From Lachnospiraceae bacterium (GTDB lineage Bacteria; Bacillota; Clostridia; Lachnospirales; Lachnospiraceae), in assembly GCA_902363825.1 (NCBI GenBank), contig CABJBK010000007.1:1-64000 (forward strand): a stretch of DNA of 64,000 bases, read 5' to 3'. Within the stretch, counting starts at the first letter, position 1. Every line of letters begins with the position of its first letter. This document shows, piece by piece, positions 42,814-52,384 of this stretch. The notes beneath the pieces were generated by a model. The model ran no database searches. It saw only the letters and a program-made list of their open reading frames with translations, and was not told where the DNA came from. Made by a program: the position numbers and the translations under genes.

Positions 42814-44655
42814 TTAAGACGCTTCTTCAAACTGTGAATTGTACAGTTCCGCATAGAAGCCATTTCTTGCGAGCAGTTCTTCATGATTTCCCTGCTCAAT
42901 GATATCCCCGTCTTTCATGACAAGGATCAGATCCGCGTTACGGATCGTAGAAAGACGATGCGCGATGATAAAGCTGGTTCTTCCTTTGGTTAAGTTATCC
43001 ATTGCTTTCTGGATCCGCGTCTCGGTTCTCGTATCGACCGATGACGTTGCCTCATCCAGGATCAGCACCGGATTGTCTGCTAAAATTGCACGCGCGATCG
43101 TAAGGAGCTGCTTCTGTCCCTGGGAGACATTGCTTGCGTCCTCATTCAGCTCCATGTGATATCCGCCCGGCAACGTCTGGATAAAATGATGCGCATGTGC
43201 GGCTTTTGCCGCAGCGATCACTTCCTCGTCTGTTGCATCCAGTCTTCCGTAACGGATGTTTTCCATGATCGTTCCCTTAAACAGCCAGGTATCCTGCAAT
43301 ACCATGCCAAACGCGTCACGGAGCTCTCCCCGGTTGAAATCACGGATATCATGACCATCCAGTGAGATCGCACCGCTGTTTACATCATAAAAACGCATCA
43401 GCAGTTTTACCATGGTCGTTTTTCCGGCACCGGTCGGTCCGACGATCGCGATCTTCTGTCCCGGTTTTACATCTACGGAAAAGTCATTCACAATGATCTG
43501 ATCTTCTTTATATCCGAAATGTACATGATCGAACCGGACTGCGCCCTCGATCTGATCCAGATGAACCGGATGCTCGGCAAATTGATCTTCCTCTTCCTCT
43601 CCTAAAAATTCAAAGACACGCTCGGATGCCGCCGCCATGGACTGCACCTGATTGACTACCTGCGCGATCTGGGTGATCGGCTGCGTAAAACTCTTTACAT
43701 ACTGGATGAAAGCCTGGATATCACCGATCGTGATCACGTTTCCTATCGCGAGAAGTCCGCCGGCTAACGCAACCGCCGCGTAACCGAGATTTCCGACAAA
43801 CATCATGATCGGCTGCATCATTCCGGATAGGAACTGGGATTTCCATGCCGAATCATAGAGCACACGGTTTGTCTTTTTGAACTCTTCTACGGTTTCTTCT
43901 TCCTTATTATATACCTTAATTACCATATGGCCGCCATAGACTTCTTCGACCTGTCCGTTGATGTGTCCCAGATACTCCTGCTGCGTTTTGAAGTATTTCT
44001 GGGATTTTTTTACAACCAGTGAGATCAACGTCATGGAGATCGGCAGGATCACGCAGGCGATCAGCGTCATGAGCGGTGAGATGCTGAGCATCATGATAAG
44101 CACACCGATGATGGTTGCCGTGGATGTGATGATCTGCGTAATGCTCTGGTTCAGTCCCTGCCCAAGCGTATCCACATCATTGGTGATACGGGATAATACT
44201 TCACCGTAGGTACGGCTTTCAAAATATTTCATCGGCATCCGGTTGATCTTTTCCGAAATCTCTTTTCGCATCCGGTAGCATACCTTCTGTGTGATCCCGG
44301 TCATGATCCATCCCTGGAAAAAGCTGAAAAGGGAACTGATCGCATACAGTGCCAGCACAAAGAGCAGGATCTGTCCGATTCTTGTAAAATCAATGCCGCC
44401 CGTTCCCGCGATCTTATTCTGGAGCCCGGTCGCAAGTTCTGTCGTTGCCTTTCCGAGCACTTTCGGTCCGACTACGCTAAATACGGTAGAAACCGCGGCG
44501 AAGATCATAACAAAGAATATGCCGACTTTGTAACGTCCGATATAAGAGATCAGTTTTTTGATCGAGCCCTTAAAATCCTTCGCCTTTTCTGCCGGTACCA
44601 TGCCTCTGCCGCCCATCGGCCCGCGTCTGCGCATTTTGGTATTTGTTTCACTCAT
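42814..44655 (-). CDS. Heterodimeric ABC exporter half with consensus ATPase site
   Basis: The 613-residue half-transporter has six transmembrane helices (residues 40-335) and an ATPase domain: Walker A IVGPTGAGKTTMVKLLMRFY, signature ASNVSQGQKQLLTIARAILA, Walker B LILDEATSSVDTRTE (catalytic Glu present) and switch His IAHRLSTIRNADLIL. It has an N-terminal Arg/Gly stretch MRRRGPMGGRGM. Its start follows the stop of the partner gene with no spacer. It forms an asymmetric exporter of the type of TM287/288 or BmrCD. Confidence 0.92.
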   Translation of the reverse strand: MSETNTKMRRRGPMGGRGMVPAEKAKDFKGSIKKLISYIGRYKVGIFFVMIFAAVSTVFSVVGPKVLGKATTELATGLQNKIAGTGGIDFTRIGQILLFVLALYAISSLFSFFQGWIMTGITQKVCYRMRKEISEKINRMPMKYFESRTYGEVLSRITNDVDTLGQGLNQSITQIITSTATIIGVLIMMLSISPLMTLIACVILPISMTLISLVVKKSQKYFKTQQEYLGHINGQVEEVYGGHMVIKVYNKEEETVEEFKKTNRVLYDSAWKSQFLSGMMQPIMMFVGNLGYAAVALAGGLLAIGNVITIGDIQAFIQYVKSFTQPITQIAQVVNQVQSMAAASERVFEFLGEEEEDQFAEHPVHLDQIEGAVRFDHVHFGYKEDQIIVNDFSVDVKPGQKIAIVGPTGAGKTTMVKLLMRFYDVNSGAISLDGHDIRDFNRGELRDAFGMVLQDTWLFKGTIMENIRYGRLDATDEEVIAAAKAAHAHHFIQTLPGGYHMELNEDASNVSQGQKQLLTIARAILADNPVLILDEATSSVDTRTETRIQKAMDNLTKGRTSFIIAHRLSTIRNADLILVMKDGDIIEQGNHEELLARNGFYAELYNSQFEEAS

Positions 44656-46974
44656 TTACGCTTCCTCCTTTCCATCGTCTTCTATGCCAAGTTCCTTCGC
44701 GGAAAGCTGTGATTTTGCGATCTGGCGGTAAACTTCACAGTTTTCAAGCAGTTCCTCATGGGTACCTCTGCCTACGATACGTCCCTCGTCAAGCACAAGG
44801 ATCTGCTCCGCATGCAGGATCGTACTGATTCGCTGTGCAACAATGATAACGGTACTGTCTTTTACCTTTTCCGCCAGCGCTTTTCTAAGCGCCGCGTCTG
44901 TCTTTAAGTCAAGTGCGGAAAAGCTGTCGTCAAATACAAAGATCTTCGGATTTTTCGCGATAGCACGCGCGATTGCGAGACGCTGTTTCTGTCCACCGGA
45001 CACATTGGTTCCGCCCTGTGCGATCGGGCTTTCGTATTTGTCGCTCTTTTCTTCGATAAATTCGGTTGCCTGCGCGATCTCTGCCGCCTCTGCGATCTCC
45101 GCATCGGTAGCGTCTCTTCTGCCAAAACGCAGGTTGCTTGCGATCGTTCCTGAGAACAATACGCCTTTTTGCGGTACAAAACCGATCTCGCCACGCAGAT
45201 CATGCATTCTGATCTTGCGGATATCTTTGCCATCCAGTGTGATGGAACCGTCTGTCACATCATAGAGACGCGGGATCAGGTTGACCAACGTGGATTTTCC
45301 ACAGCCGGTACTTCCGATGATCGCCGTCGTTTTTCCAGGCTCTGCCGTGAAATCAATATCACAAAGCACATTTTCCTCTGCGCCGGGATAACGGAAATTC
45401 ACATGGGAGAAAGTAAGCTTTCCATTATGCGCGGTCAGGCTCTCCGGCTCTTTTGCGTCGGTGACCGTAGACTTTGTCTTTAATACCTCATCAATACGGT
45501 TTGCCGCAACACCCGCACGCGGTAACATGATCGACATCATGGTAAGCATCAGAAACGCCATAACGATCTGCATTGCATAAGTGATAAACGCGGTCATTGC
45601 TCCAACCTGAAGCACACCTTCATCGATCTTATGCGCGCCAACCCAGACGATCAGTACCGTAAGACCATACATGATAAACATCATGCAGGGCATCATCAGC
45701 GTCATGACACGGTTGGTAAAGAGCATTGTTTTCGTAAGTTTTGTATTTGCCTCATCGAAACGTTCTTCTTCGGTTTTTTCCCTGCCAAACGCGCGGATAA
45801 CCGAAATACCGGTTAAGATCTCACGGGATACCAGATTCAGACCGTCTACAAGTTTCTGCATCAGTTTGAATTTCGGAAGCGTAACCGCCATCAGCACGGA
45901 AACGAATCCCATGATCACCAGTACCGCAAGTCCGATCACCCATCCCATACCGGCGCCGGTCTGGGAAACCTTGATGATACCGCCGATTCCAAGGATCGGT
46001 GCGTAAATAACCATACGGAGTAACAGTACCGTAACCATCTGGATCTGCTGCACATCATTGGTACTTCTCGTAATGAGGGAGGCCGTGGAAAAATGATCCA
46101 TCTCCGCATTGGAGAATCCGACAACTTTCTTAAACAGTCCCTCACGCAGGTTCATACCGACACCGGCTGCAACCTTGGAAGCAAAAAGTCCGACCAAGAC
46201 GGTCGCAACTCCCATCAGAAGCGCAAGCCCGATCATGCGTAAGCCCTCTGCCCAAAGATAAGACGTCTGGATGTGATCCACATCGATTCCTGCGTCTTTG
46301 TCACACTGGATCGCATACGCAACACCGATCGACTGGATCATCGTATCGCCCACAGCGTTAAAGGATTCCTCCATCTCATCCCTTACAGACAGCAGGTCTG
46401 ATTTTTGCATCATTCCGGCATTTAACATATTCTGGAACAGCGGTCTTACATCCACGCAGGTAACTTCGGTTTTATTTCCGTCGTCATCTTCTTTTTCCCT
46501 GGTGAACGTTGTAAGATCGGCACCAAGCATCTGTCCGATCTGCTCTACGCTCAGATCCTTTAAGTTCTCCGGATCCATCTGCATCTGCGCCGCGATCGTT
46601 TCTTTAAATGTTGCCTCGTCCATCATGGACATCTGATAATTCATGACAAGCGCCATGGAAAGATCACCATCGAGATCATTTAACGTATCGCCATCATTTT
46701 CGGTACGGACAAAATGGTCTCCGTCTTCCTCATAGGCATTTTCCCACTCGGTAATCTCATCTTCTGTCATAAATGTCTTTGCTGTCTCAAATTCCTCTTT
46801 GGTAACAGCTTCCGGAAGCACATGTTCCACACCGCTGTTCTGGATCCCCACATCGATAATGTCCGATGTATACTGCGGCAGGGAAAGATCGCACCATGCC
46901 TGCACCAGTAACAGCGCAAGAATAATGATCACTGACTTCCAGAAAGGAAGCAGGTTCTTAAATATTTTACTCAT
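44656..46974 (-). CDS. Heterodimeric ABC exporter half with degenerate ATPase site
   Basis: The 772-residue half-transporter has an unusually long insertion between helices 1 and 2 (about residues 40-230, with the acidic stretch DDGNKTEVTCVDVRPLFQNM), then helices 2-6 and an ATPase domain: Walker A IGSTGCGKSTLVNLIPRLYD, signature TNVSGGQKQRLAIARAIAKN, Walker B FVFDDSFSALDLKTDAA, in which the catalytic Glu is Asp. That defect is the hallmark of the regulatory half of heterodimeric exporters. The ATG overlaps the MarR stop (ATGA). Confidence 0.92.
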   Translation of the reverse strand: MSKIFKNLLPFWKSVIIILALLLVQAWCDLSLPQYTSDIIDVGIQNSGVEHVLPEAVTKEEFETAKTFMTEDEITEWENAYEEDGDHFVRTENDGDTLNDLDGDLSMALVMNYQMSMMDEATFKETIAAQMQMDPENLKDLSVEQIGQMLGADLTTFTREKEDDDGNKTEVTCVDVRPLFQNMLNAGMMQKSDLLSVRDEMEESFNAVGDTMIQSIGVAYAIQCDKDAGIDVDHIQTSYLWAEGLRMIGLALLMGVATVLVGLFASKVAAGVGMNLREGLFKKVVGFSNAEMDHFSTASLITRSTNDVQQIQMVTVLLLRMVIYAPILGIGGIIKVSQTGAGMGWVIGLAVLVIMGFVSVLMAVTLPKFKLMQKLVDGLNLVSREILTGISVIRAFGREKTEEERFDEANTKLTKTMLFTNRVMTLMMPCMMFIMYGLTVLIVWVGAHKIDEGVLQVGAMTAFITYAMQIVMAFLMLTMMSIMLPRAGVAANRIDEVLKTKSTVTDAKEPESLTAHNGKLTFSHVNFRYPGAEENVLCDIDFTAEPGKTTAIIGSTGCGKSTLVNLIPRLYDVTDGSITLDGKDIRKIRMHDLRGEIGFVPQKGVLFSGTIASNLRFGRRDATDAEIAEAAEIAQATEFIEEKSDKYESPIAQGGTNVSGGQKQRLAIARAIAKNPKIFVFDDSFSALDLKTDAALRKALAEKVKDSTVIIVAQRISTILHAEQILVLDEGRIVGRGTHEELLENCEVYRQIAKSQLSAKELGIEDDGKEEA

Positions 46975-47438
46975 ACAGATTCCTTTCCTTTTTTCCTTTT
47001 TTCAAGTTCCGTTTGCATTCTGGTCTGAAATTCATCCAGATAATCCAGCAGACGCTCCACATCCTCTTGCTTCATATTTAAGAGCGCAGCCTCTACCAGA
47101 TCGTTCATTTCCAGTTCTGACTGTTTTAAGATCTTCTTTCCCGTATCGGTCAGTCTCACAAAGGTATTTCTGCGGTCTTTACTGTCCGTCTCCCGGTAAA
47201 TGAGATCTTTTTTCTCCAGACTCCGCATGGTACGCGAAACCGCCGGTGTTGTCACACGAAGCTTTTTGGCAAGCGCGGAAATGCTGATCGCCGTCTCTCC
47301 GTCTTTATCTCCGACATGCCCGATGCACATCAGGGTCGTAAATTCATTTCCGGAGATTTCATCCGGCAGGAGCACCGAAAATGGCATCTGGCGAAAACGA
47401 TGAAACACCTGAAACAGTCTGTGATTCACACTGCTCAT
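46971..47438 (-). CDS. MarR-family repressor of the ABC exporter
   Basis: The 155-residue repressor has the winged-helix region ISISALAKKLRVTTPAVSRT / MRSLEKKDLIYRETDSKDRR / NTFVRLTDTGKKIL. It is the first gene of the operon with both exporter halves. An overlapping perfect inverted repeat at 47457-47495 covers its promoter, as expected for autoregulation. A ligand exported by the pump may relieve repression. Confidence 0.92.
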   Translation of the reverse strand: MSSVNHRLFQVFHRFRQMPFSVLLPDEISGNEFTTLMCIGHVGDKDGETAISISALAKKLRVTTPAVSRTMRSLEKKDLIYRETDSKDRRNTFVRLTDTGKKILKQSELEMNDLVEAALLNMKQEDVERLLDYLDEFQTRMQTELEKRKKGKESV

Positions 47439-47456
47439 GATTCACCTCCATCAAAA

Positions 47457-47521
47457 AATGCTTAACAATGTAATCTAATAACATTGTTAAGCATTCTATC
47501 ACCCCTGTCAGTCACTGTCAA
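47457..47521 (-). promoter_or_regulatory. Promoter and MarR operator of the exporter operon
   Basis: On the minus strand TTGACA (47521-47516), a 17-base spacer and TAGAAT (47498-47493). The perfect inverted repeat AATGCTTAACAATGT (47457-47471) and its complement (47481-47495), spaced by 9 bases, overlaps the -10 and start of transcription. This gives strong support for autorepression. Confidence 0.85.
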
Positions 47522-47566
47522 CTGATTTTCTAAGTCTTTATAAATTCTTTAGAAAAATATTCTTTT

Positions 47567-48808
47567 TTATTCATATCTTAATGCATCGATCGGGTTCATC
47601 TTTGCGGCACGGTTCGCCGGATAGTAACCGAAGAAGATACCAAACGCTGTAGAAAACAGTAATACCGCAACCACATTCTGTACCGTGACAGTACCCGGAT
47701 AGCCGATCGCATTCGTGATCACATGACCAAGCAGCATACCAAAGCCCAGTCCCAAAAGTCCGCCGATCACACAAAGCACGATCGCTTCGGTGATAAACTG
47801 CAAACGGATACTTCCGTTTGTTGCCCCGAGTGCCTTTCTCGTACCGATCTCTCTGGTTCGCTCTGTGATGGAAACGATCATGATATTCATAACACCGATA
47901 CCACCGACTAAAAGTGAAATCGCACCGATACCGCCCATAACCAGCTTGATCATGCCGATTTCCTGATTTAACATCTGCGCCTGCTCCTGCATTGTGATCT
48001 TTTCAATGTAAAAGTTCTCATTTTTCGCGTAGTAAGTATCATTCAGATAATCCGCAATTTCCTGAGACAGCTGGATCGAATCGATCCCGTCCTTTCCGTT
48101 GAGATCAAAGTAACTTAACTCCGTTGCGTTCGACACAACACGATGTACGACCTTGAGCGGCACATAGAGTGTTGTAGACATATCATAAGCAGAGGATGTC
48201 ATCTGCTGACTGTCGTAAGATTTGTATACTCCGACGATCGTAAAGGTATAATACTGATTGTTTACTAAAACATCCACTTCTTTTCCAACCGCCGCGTCTG
48301 GATTTCCGTTAAACAGATTATCTACAAATTTATCCGAAACCAGTGCAACATTTGATCCATCCTGCTGTTCGCTCGGAAGGATCTCCCTTCCGGCAAGGAT
48401 ATCTCCATCTTCCCAGAAAAATGAGGCGGAGTTTGCTCCCTGCACCGTAACATTGGCGTATGATTTTCCATCTTTGACCACGCCGTCTCCCAGATTTGCA
48501 GTCAAAGACACATCCTTGATCCGGTCTTTGTAGCGGTCACAGACATCACGGATCATATCCTGTGAGATCAGATCCGATGATTTTGTATCCACATTATTAT
48601 CCCAGTTCTTCTGGGATACATAAAATTCCATTTTATTTGCGCCGATGCTGTTCATCTGATTGGAAATGTACTGCGATACCCCGTTTCCTGCCATTGTAAT
48701 CGCGATGATCGCGGCAATACCGATCATGATACCGAGCATCGTCAGAAAAGAACGCAGTTTATTTGCCTTGATCCCTGCCAAAGCCGCTCCGATATTCTCA
48801 AACAGCAT
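47567..48808 (-). CDS. MacB-like ABC transporter permease (system 2)
   Basis: The 413-residue MacB-type permease has the helices SFLTMLGIMIGIAAIIAITM, VMGGIGAISLLVGGIGVMNI and LLFSTAFGIFFGYYPANRAA, the loop SITERTREIGTRKALGATNG and an identical C-terminus KMNPIDALRYE. It is clearly paralogous to the permease at 36230-37501, differing mainly in the extracellular domain. This suggests duplication followed by change of substrate. It overlaps the ATPase gene by 11 bases. Confidence 0.9.
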   Translation of the reverse strand: MLFENIGAALAGIKANKLRSFLTMLGIMIGIAAIIAITMAGNGVSQYISNQMNSIGANKMEFYVSQKNWDNNVDTKSSDLISQDMIRDVCDRYKDRIKDVSLTANLGDGVVKDGKSYANVTVQGANSASFFWEDGDILAGREILPSEQQDGSNVALVSDKFVDNLFNGNPDAAVGKEVDVLVNNQYYTFTIVGVYKSYDSQQMTSSAYDMSTTLYVPLKVVHRVVSNATELSYFDLNGKDGIDSIQLSQEIADYLNDTYYAKNENFYIEKITMQEQAQMLNQEIGMIKLVMGGIGAISLLVGGIGVMNIMIVSITERTREIGTRKALGATNGSIRLQFITEAIVLCVIGGLLGLGFGMLLGHVITNAIGYPGTVTVQNVVAVLLFSTAFGIFFGYYPANRAAKMNPIDALRYE

Positions 48809-49508
48809 ATGCGCTTCCCTCTCTTTCTCCGATGATCGTACCGTCTTTTAATGTGATGATACGCTGTGTTTCCTCCGCCAGTTCGTTGGAGTGTGTGATC
48901 AGTACGATCGTGATCCCTTTTTCTTTATGTAACTTATGAAACAGATCCATGACCATACGTCCTGTCTTGGAATCCAAAGCTCCTGTCGGCTCATCGGCAA
49001 GGATGATCGCAGGATCATTGCCAAGCGCTCTTGCGATCGCGACACGCTGTTTCTGTCCACCGGAAAGTTCATCCGGCGTATGATCCATACGTTCTTCCAT
49101 ATCGACCAGTTTTAACAGTTCCTTTGCTTTTGCGGTACGCGCCCGCTTTGACATGCCGGCATACATCATCGGAAGCTCCACATTTTTCAAAGCGCTTGTA
49201 CGGGCGATCAGATTATAGGTCTGAAATACAAAACCGATTTTCTGATTGCGGATATGGGACACTTCCTTATCGTTTGCCTTACAGATATCCACACCTTCCA
49301 GGATATAGCCGCCGGATGTCGGACGATCCAGGATTCCTATAATATTCATTAATGTGGATTTTCCGGAACCGGATGCTCCGACGATGGAAACAAACTCTCC
49401 ACGTCTTACTTTAAGATCGATCCCATGCAGGATCTCCAGTTCATTTTCCTTGCCCACATAAAACTTCTTTACGATCTGATTTAAATCGATGATTACCTCA
49501 TTTTCCAT
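48798..49508 (-). CDS. MacB-type ABC ATPase (system 2)
   Basis: The 236-residue ATPase has Walker [22 protein letters not shown]-loop [16 protein letters not shown], signature [20 protein letters not shown], Walker [16 protein letters not shown] and switch His [14 protein letters not shown]. It is nearly identical in plan to the system 1 ATPase ([17 protein letters not shown] versus [17 protein letters not shown]). It lies 16 bases after the adaptor gene. Confidence 0.93.
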   Translation of the reverse strand: MENEVIIDLNQIVKKFYVGKENELEILHGIDLKVRRGEFVSIVGASGSGKSTLMNIIGILDRPTSGGYILEGVDICKANDKEVSHIRNQKIGFVFQTYNLIARTSALKNVELPMMYAGMSKRARTAKAKELLKLVDMEERMDHTPDELSGGQKQRVAIARALGNDPAIILADEPTGALDSKTGRMVMDLFHKLHKEKGITIVLITHSNELAEETQRIITLKDGTIIGEREGSAYAV

Positions 49509-49524
49509 GCTATCTCCACCTCGA

Positions 49525-51003
49525 TTATTCGTAGATTACGTCATCTGTCTCAGTGGCTGACTCTGTGGTTGCTGCATCCGGAATAATCACCGTCATACCT
49601 TCTTTTAAGTCTTTTCCCTGTACTTCTATCTCGTAATCGGTCTCAAGTCCGGTCGTGACATCGATCTCTTTTGTCTCTCCGGTTGTCTCATCCACAAGAA
49701 CCGTCACATATTTGTGGTCACCATCTGTCTGCACGCAGCTGGTCGGTACGGAAAGGACATTTTTCGCTTCCGCGATCAAAATGGTCGTCTTTGCGTTCAT
49801 ACCCAGACGCAGACGCTCGTTCTGCTCTTTAAAATCTGCCTTGATCTCATAGTCTGTTGTCACTGTAACTTTTCCGGTATTGTCCACACTGCTCTTTGGA
49901 ACCGGCGATACAAAGGATAAGGTACCCGGCATTTCAAGATCTCCTGTGGTATCGGTCTTTATGATGACAGACATTCCTTCTGTGATATCACTGATCGTAT
50001 ACTGATCCACTGTTGCGTCTACCTGCAGCTCTCCTTCGTTCTGGATCGTTGCGATCGCGTCTCCCTTATAAATATCTCCCACTTCCACATCAAGTGAAGT
50101 GATCGTTCCGTCAATCGGTGCGATTACGGTACATGCGTCTTTCTGCTTCTGTAAATCATCCAGCGCCTGTGCCGTGTCACCGCTGTTTACACTCTGTGCG
50201 TCAAGTTTTGCGGAATCCAGGGCGGAATCCTGTTTCGCTACGGTTCTGCCATCGTTTACCGCGTTATCCTGCTGTTTCTGCACCGCATTCTGATACTCGG
50301 CTTCTTTGGAAACTACCTTCGCCTGCGCAGTATCCAGCGTTGTGTATGCTGCCTGTTCATCGATCTGTGCCTGCTGATATGCCTGCAGGGCCGTACTCTT
50401 TTGATCATCTGTCGCATTCGGATCGTTTAAAACCGCGTCATAAGCACTCTTCTTTGCGTCTGTGTCCGCCTGCGCCTGCTGGTAAGCAGTATTTGCTCCG
50501 TCACGTTCCGCGATCGAAGTCTGATATCCGTTGAAAGTATCGGTTACCGCCTGTGCGTCTCTGGAAGCATTGGTATTTTTGTCTGTCACCGCGTCATTGT
50601 AACTGGTCTGTGCATCGGAAACTGCCTGGTTGGATTTCTGCGCTGCAAGATCCGCGCTTTCTTTTGTATTTGCAATCTTGCTGTCAATGCTTGAACTGTC
50701 AAATGTGCAGAGCACATCGCCGGCTTTGACCTGATCCCCGACTTTGACATTGACTTCGGTCACTTCCACGCCGCTAATATCCGCTACGACCGACTTTTTG
50801 TCCACACTTCCGATCGTACCATTGACACTGACTTCTTTCTTCAGATCCTTTTTCTCCACAGCAGCTGTATTATACATCGGCTCTGCCGCTGCCAGCGCCG
50901 CTTTTGCTTTTGCATTAAAATACGAAACCGCGCCAATGATCACGACAAGAACCAGTACGATAATCACTACTTTCTTCTTTGTTGGTTTGAATACTGCCTT
51001 CAT
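49525..51003 (-). CDS. HlyD/MacA-like membrane-fusion adaptor (system 2)
   Basis: The 492-residue adaptor has one N-terminal helix (VVIIVLVLVVIIGAVSYF), lipoyl halves KSVVADISGVEVTEVNVKVG and CTVIAPIDGTITSLDVEVGD, and a helical hairpin (about 115-275, e.g. AQKSNQAVSDAQTSYNDAVT). It is shorter than the system 1 adaptor and lacks the Gly-rich tail. Upstream, TTAAA repeats show the same 22+11 spacing as before system 1. Confidence 0.88.
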   Translation of the reverse strand: MKAVFKPTKKKVVIIVLVLVVIIGAVSYFNAKAKAALAAAEPMYNTAAVEKKDLKKEVSVNGTIGSVDKKSVVADISGVEVTEVNVKVGDQVKAGDVLCTFDSSSIDSKIANTKESADLAAQKSNQAVSDAQTSYNDAVTDKNTNASRDAQAVTDTFNGYQTSIAERDGANTAYQQAQADTDAKKSAYDAVLNDPNATDDQKSTALQAYQQAQIDEQAAYTTLDTAQAKVVSKEAEYQNAVQKQQDNAVNDGRTVAKQDSALDSAKLDAQSVNSGDTAQALDDLQKQKDACTVIAPIDGTITSLDVEVGDIYKGDAIATIQNEGELQVDATVDQYTISDITEGMSVIIKTDTTGDLEMPGTLSFVSPVPKSSVDNTGKVTVTTDYEIKADFKEQNERLRLGMNAKTTILIAEAKNVLSVPTSCVQTDGDHKYVTVLVDETTGETKEIDVTTGLETDYEIEVQGKDLKEGMTVIIPDAATTESATETDDVIYE

Positions 51004-51095
51004 TCCTCTTAAATCCTCTCTCTTATTCTGTTCTGATTTTGTATATTCTTTAAATTTTTTAATTTTTATACAAAAAATATCCTAACCTATTTTTC

Positions 51096-51133
51096 TTAAA
51101 CGCACTTTGGCAATTTCTTAAAATTTTCTTAAT
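51096..51133 (-). promoter_or_regulatory. TTAAA repeats in 22+11 spacing upstream of export system 2
   Basis: On the plus strand TTAAA/TTAAA/TTAAT begin at 51096, 51118 and 51129. On the minus strand each reads TTTAAGAAA-like. The second and third copies overlap the end of the CLC gene. A TATAAA-like -10 follows without a good -35, fitting an activated promoter. The geometry repeats that at 39985-40022. Confidence 0.6.
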
Positions 51134-52347
51134 ATGGAATTTTTTTCAATTCTTCCCTGCGCTGCATAAATCGAACGATCCCCGTTCATCAGATAGGCGA
51201 TCACGCAGACGATCACAAACGGAAGCATCTCAGCCGGTCCAAATACTTCAAGCCCGATCATGATCGGCGCAAGCAGCGTATTGGTCGCGCCTCCAAAAAC
51301 TGCCGCATACCCAAGTGCCGCGCAGGTCATCGCAGGCAGTCCTAAAATTCCACTTAAGACAACTCCAAGCGTCGCTCCGATGGAAAAAAGCGGTGTGACC
51401 TCTCCGCCCTGGAACCCAATCGCAAGTGTCACAATCGTCAATAGCAGTTTTAAGATCCAGTCATAGGCATACACCGTTCCACCATGAAAGCTTTCCCGGA
51501 TCAGATTCGTGCCAAGCCCGCTGTATCTTCCGCTATGTAAGAGCAAAAGAAAAACTGCCAGGGGCACCGCGCCAAACCCGATACGCCAGAACGGGCTTTT
51601 TATTTTTTCACTCAGGATTTTTTTCATTTTCTGCAGGAAAAACGAAAACAGACGCCCGGTCAGCCCGAATGCGACACCAAGGATCAGGATTCCAAAAACA
51701 TTCTTTTTCTCGGAAAGATCCAGCGTCCCGGTAAGCGTTACCACAAATTTTTCCAGTCCGAGCGCATGCGAGGTAAAAGATGCCATATAGGATGCAATGA
51801 GTGCCGGTAGCAGCGCCTCATAATCCAGATATCCAGCGACAATGACTTCCATTGCAAAAAATACTGCCGCAAGCGGCGTCTGGAACAATCCACCGAATCC
51901 TGCCGCCATTCCGGTCACAAGCATGATCCTGCCGTTTTCCGGGAGATGGCACCTGCGCCCCAGTGCATGGGACAGAGTTGCCCCGATCTGCACCGCCACG
52001 CCCTCTCTGCCGGCACTTCCTCCGAACAGATGCGTGATCCAGGTTGTGACCATCACAAGCGGAATGAGCGCCAGCGGGATTTCTTCCCTCTTCTGCTGTC
52101 CGGTCTCAAAAACCAGTGTCATTCCCTTTAAACTTTCCTTATTAAAATGTTGATACAGCCATGCGATAGCAAGACCGGCGACCGGCAAAAAGGGGAGCAG
52201 ATACAGGTAGTGCAGATTTCTTATATCAGAAATAATAAGAAGCCCCCTGCCAAATATCGTATCCAGAATCCCGACCAGTACCCCGGTTGCCACGGCAAGC
52301 AGCACGTACTGAAACGAACGCTTTATTTTTTCACCTGTCTTTCCCAT
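51118..52347 (-). CDS. CLC-family anion channel/antiporter, possibly fluoride type
   Basis: The 409-residue protein has about ten membrane segments. The selectivity/gate block is HLFGGSAGREGVAVQIG (Glu gate in GREG; Val follows where chloride CLCs have Pro). It also has GMAAGFGGLFQTPLAAVFFAME and FQGGEVTPLFSIGATLG. GREG followed by a non-Pro residue is a feature I associate with fluoride-exporting CLC-F proteins; this is recall, not an alignment. It has no cytoplasmic CBS domains. A structured leader lies upstream. Confidence 0.85.
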   Translation of the reverse strand: MGKTGEKIKRSFQYVLLAVATGVLVGILDTIFGRGLLIISDIRNLHYLYLLPFLPVAGLAIAWLYQHFNKESLKGMTLVFETGQQKREEIPLALIPLVMVTTWITHLFGGSAGREGVAVQIGATLSHALGRRCHLPENGRIMLVTGMAAGFGGLFQTPLAAVFFAMEVIVAGYLDYEALLPALIASYMASFTSHALGLEKFVVTLTGTLDLSEKKNVFGILILGVAFGLTGRLFSFFLQKMKKILSEKIKSPFWRIGFGAVPLAVFLLLLHSGRYSGLGTNLIRESFHGGTVYAYDWILKLLLTIVTLAIGFQGGEVTPLFSIGATLGVVLSGILGLPAMTCAALGYAAVFGGATNTLLAPIMIGLEVFGPAEMLPFVIVCVIAYLMNGDRSIYAAQGRIEKNSILRKF

Positions 52348-52384
52348 AAAAACTCCTCCTTACTGTAAAATTTCTAAAATAAAG

